Of a DNA stretch of 64,000 bases, positions 62,492 to 64,000 are shown in pieces. This DNA comes from Burkholderia sp. USMB20. Its GTDB lineage: Bacteria > Pseudomonadota > Gammaproteobacteria > Burkholderiales > Burkholderiaceae. The stretch is from positions 476,001 through 540,000 of the forward strand of contig NZ_JTAN02000001.1 of the NCBI RefSeq assembly GCF_000949135.2, read 5' to 3'. How positions within the stretch are numbered: position 1 is the first letter of the stretch; every line of letters begins with the position of its first letter. A program made the position numbers and the translations under genes. Under the pieces are notes generated by a model. The model ran no database searches, had not been told where the DNA came from, and worked only from the letters and a program-made list of their open reading frames with translations.

Positions 62492-63616
62492 ATGGCTTCG
62501 CCTCTCGTTTTTCTTCATCGCGTACTGGGTTTCGCCGCCGCCAGGCGTGGCCGCACGCTGTCCGGCGAGTCGCCGCAGCACAACGGCGAACGCTTCAGCA
62601 ACGTCGCACCGCGACCGGTCGAAGGCTTCGGCAAGACACTGGGTATCGCATGGAACATGCTGGTCAACAAGCCGCGCAACACGGTTCCGACAGGCGCATT
62701 GCCCATCGATTCACTGACCCGCGAGCAACTCGACGCGGCCCCCGACCGCAGCCTGTATCGGCTGGGGCATTCAACGTTATTGTTGAAACTGCGCGGTGAG
62801 TTCTGGCTGACCGATCCCGTGTTTGCCGAGCGTGCATCGCCGTTCCGGCGCGTCGGCCCCAAGCGCTTCCATGCGCCACCGATTGCGCTCGAGGACCTCC
62901 CGCCGTTGCGCGGCGTGATACTGTCTCACGATCACTACGATCATCTCGACCGTGACACGGTGCTCGCGCTTGCGGCCACCACCGGCGTGTTCGTCACGAC
63001 GTTGGGCGTCGGCGACCGCCTGATCGAATGGGGTATCGACTCGCAGAAGGTACGGCAGCTCGACTGGTGGCAGAGCATCGACGTCGACGGCCTGACGCTG
63101 ATCGCGACACCGGCGCAGCACTTCTCCGGGCGCAGCCTGTTTGACGGCAACAGCACGCTGTGGGCGTCGTGGGTCGTCGTCGTCGACGATCTGCGAGTGT
63201 TCTTCAGCGGCGACACCGGCTATTTCGACGGTTTCCGGACAATCGGCGAGCGTCTTGGGCCCTTCGACGTGACGCTGATCGAGACCGGCGCATACGACCC
63301 GCAATGGCCTTACGTGCACATGCAGCCGGAAGAAACCGTGCAGGCGCATATCGACCTGCGCGGTCGCACGCTGATGCCGATTCACAATGGCACGTTCGAT
63401 CTCGCGATGCACCGTTGGCAGGAGCCGTTCGAACGCGTCACCGCGCTGGCAATGGTGCATGGCGTCGAGCTGTCAACGCCCAGGATGGGCGAGCGACTCG
63501 ATCTGAATAAGCCGCATCGCGGCGAGCGGTGGTGGCGATCGGTCGATGAGCCGGCAAAGACTTCCGAAACGAAGACACGCCGGTGGCAACCCTGCGCGTC
63601 GCAAGCGACGAAGTAG
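62492..63616 (+). CDS. MBL-fold metallohydrolase (NAPE-PLD/UlaG-like)
   Basis: A 374-residue metallo-beta-lactamase-fold hydrolase. The metal-binding motif HxHxDH is H146, H148, D150, H151 in LSHDHYDHLD, and later ligands lie in TPAQHFSGR, FSGDTGYFDG and PIHNGTFDL. The sequence YRLGHSTLLLKLRGEFWLTD is typical of the N-acylphosphatidylethanolamine phospholipase D-like group, so a phospholipid or phosphodiester substrate is possible. An N-terminal stretch of about 60 residues precedes the domain. Divergent TetR control is likely. Confidence 0.88.
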   Translation: MASPLVFLHRVLGFAAARRGRTLSGESPQHNGERFSNVAPRPVEGFGKTLGIAWNMLVNKPRNTVPTGALPIDSLTREQLDAAPDRSLYRLGHSTLLLKLRGEFWLTDPVFAERASPFRRVGPKRFHAPPIALEDLPPLRGVILSHDHYDHLDRDTVLALAATTGVFVTTLGVGDRLIEWGIDSQKVRQLDWWQSIDVDGLTLIATPAQHFSGRSLFDGNSTLWASWVVVVDDLRVFFSGDTGYFDGFRTIGERLGPFDVTLIETGAYDPQWPYVHMQPEETVQAHIDLRGRTLMPIHNGTFDLAMHRWQEPFERVTALAMVHGVELSTPRMGERLDLNKPHRGERWWRSVDEPAKTSETKTRRWQPCASQATK

Positions 63617-64000
63617 GTTCGATGGCCGCGACGGTTTCTGGGCGGAAACGTCGCGATGAATTTTCGTCGCGATACGGGGCTTGGTAGCGAACGCGTTGTT
63701 GATGGTCGGTGACGATGATCGGTGAGGCCGGGAATCTGACCTTCCAAGCTATCCAGATAGACACGGCCGGCCCGACGATGGCAATGCACCTTATCTTCTT
63801 GATGCAGTTTCTGCAGATCCCCGTTTCGTATGCGCTGCGATAGACATTGGCCAAGCCCATCGGAGACGGTCATCCGAGGCTGTCCACAGAATCAGCATTA
63901 GTTCGACGCAGTCTTTGGACGCCCGATAAATTCAACATCGGCCCGGCGCCCGCTTCGATTTCTCCCAACACCCGTGGATTCGCAATCCGGCACCACCGGG
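63617..64000. other. 384-bp stretch at the window end
   Basis: Less GC-rich than the window average in its second half. Minus-strand frames cross it, but none shows a fold or family that I can recognise. A gene could begin beyond the end of the window. Confidence 0.3.

Noticed and set aside
63382-63873. 163-codon minus-strand frame at the right end
   Set aside because: Half of it is antisense to the MBL hydrolase gene, and the rest resembles no family that I know.
1-64000. CRISPR arrays, rRNA or tRNA genes
   Set aside because: No regularly spaced direct repeats with unique spacers and no recognisable rRNA or tRNA sequence were seen on either strand.

Overview
The window is high-GC DNA with the gene content and codon habits of a Burkholderia, most likely of the B. 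cepacia complex and probably a secondary chromosome. This is judged from protein style and gene neighbourhoods, not from a search. It is dense with catabolic genes, transporters and their divergently transcribed regulators (five LysR, two AraC, and one each of LuxR, MarR, TetR, FNR and a sigma-54 activator). No rRNA, tRNA or CRISPR array was seen.

Layout. 0-7 kb: a cupin dioxygenase-like gene, two AraC regulators, a GMC oxidoreductase, an aldo/keto reductase and a diverged 165-bp tandem repeat. 6.4-11 kb: a lysE/argP pair, an FNR-type oxygen sensor, a universal stress protein with a pure hexanucleotide array between them, and two small uncharacterised genes. 11-13.5 kb: cysE, and folE-folM with overlapping stop and start. 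13.6-21.6 kb: a protocatechuate branch of the beta-ketoadipate pathway (LysR, pobA, pcaI, pcaJ, pcaB, pcaD, pcaC, MFS transporter). pcaG/H and pcaF are absent from the window. A promoter and a 34-bp palindrome resembling a PcaR operator precede pcaI.

21.6-29 kb is a scarred accessory zone. It holds a 189-bp internally deleted IS3-type element with both ends and a 3-bp target duplication, a decayed IS5-type transposase, a lower-GC stretch with an orphan reading frame, and a break point where a chemoreceptor gene and a polyamine-transporter ATPase gene, both cut off at their 3' sides, meet tail to tail. potF next to it is intact. A LuxR regulator, a YitT-family protein and a probable IS110-type scrap follow. 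29-31 kb carries three uncharacterised proteins.

31-42.3 kb: LysR/EamA pair, LivK-type binding protein, small HTH protein, YdiJ-type FAD/Fe-S dehydrogenase with LysR, LysR/LysE pair, APC permease. 42.4-47.2 kb: sulfone-sulfur acquisition genes sfnB, sfnG and an msuE-like FMN reductase, preceded by a textbook -24/-12 promoter and divergent from sfnR; three similar inverted repeats lie in between. 47.3-50.6 kb: a repetitive lipoprotein and a fused dihydroxyacetone kinase.

50.7-56.1 kb: an AaeXAB-like efflux operon (marR, FUSC, DUF1656, HlyD, outer-membrane factor); the last gene has three clustered single-base deletions relative to the family frame. 56.2-57.9 kb: a double-Mop molybdate-binding protein, nifQ and a bleomycin-resistance-like VOC protein. 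57.9-64 kb: an EamA transporter with a very His-rich tail, a ProQ/FinO RNA chaperone, a flavodoxin-like protein, and a TetR regulator divergent from an MBL-fold hydrolase. Much of the window reads as metabolic modules each paired with its own regulator; the most unusual material is in the scarred zone and in the regulatory DNA.
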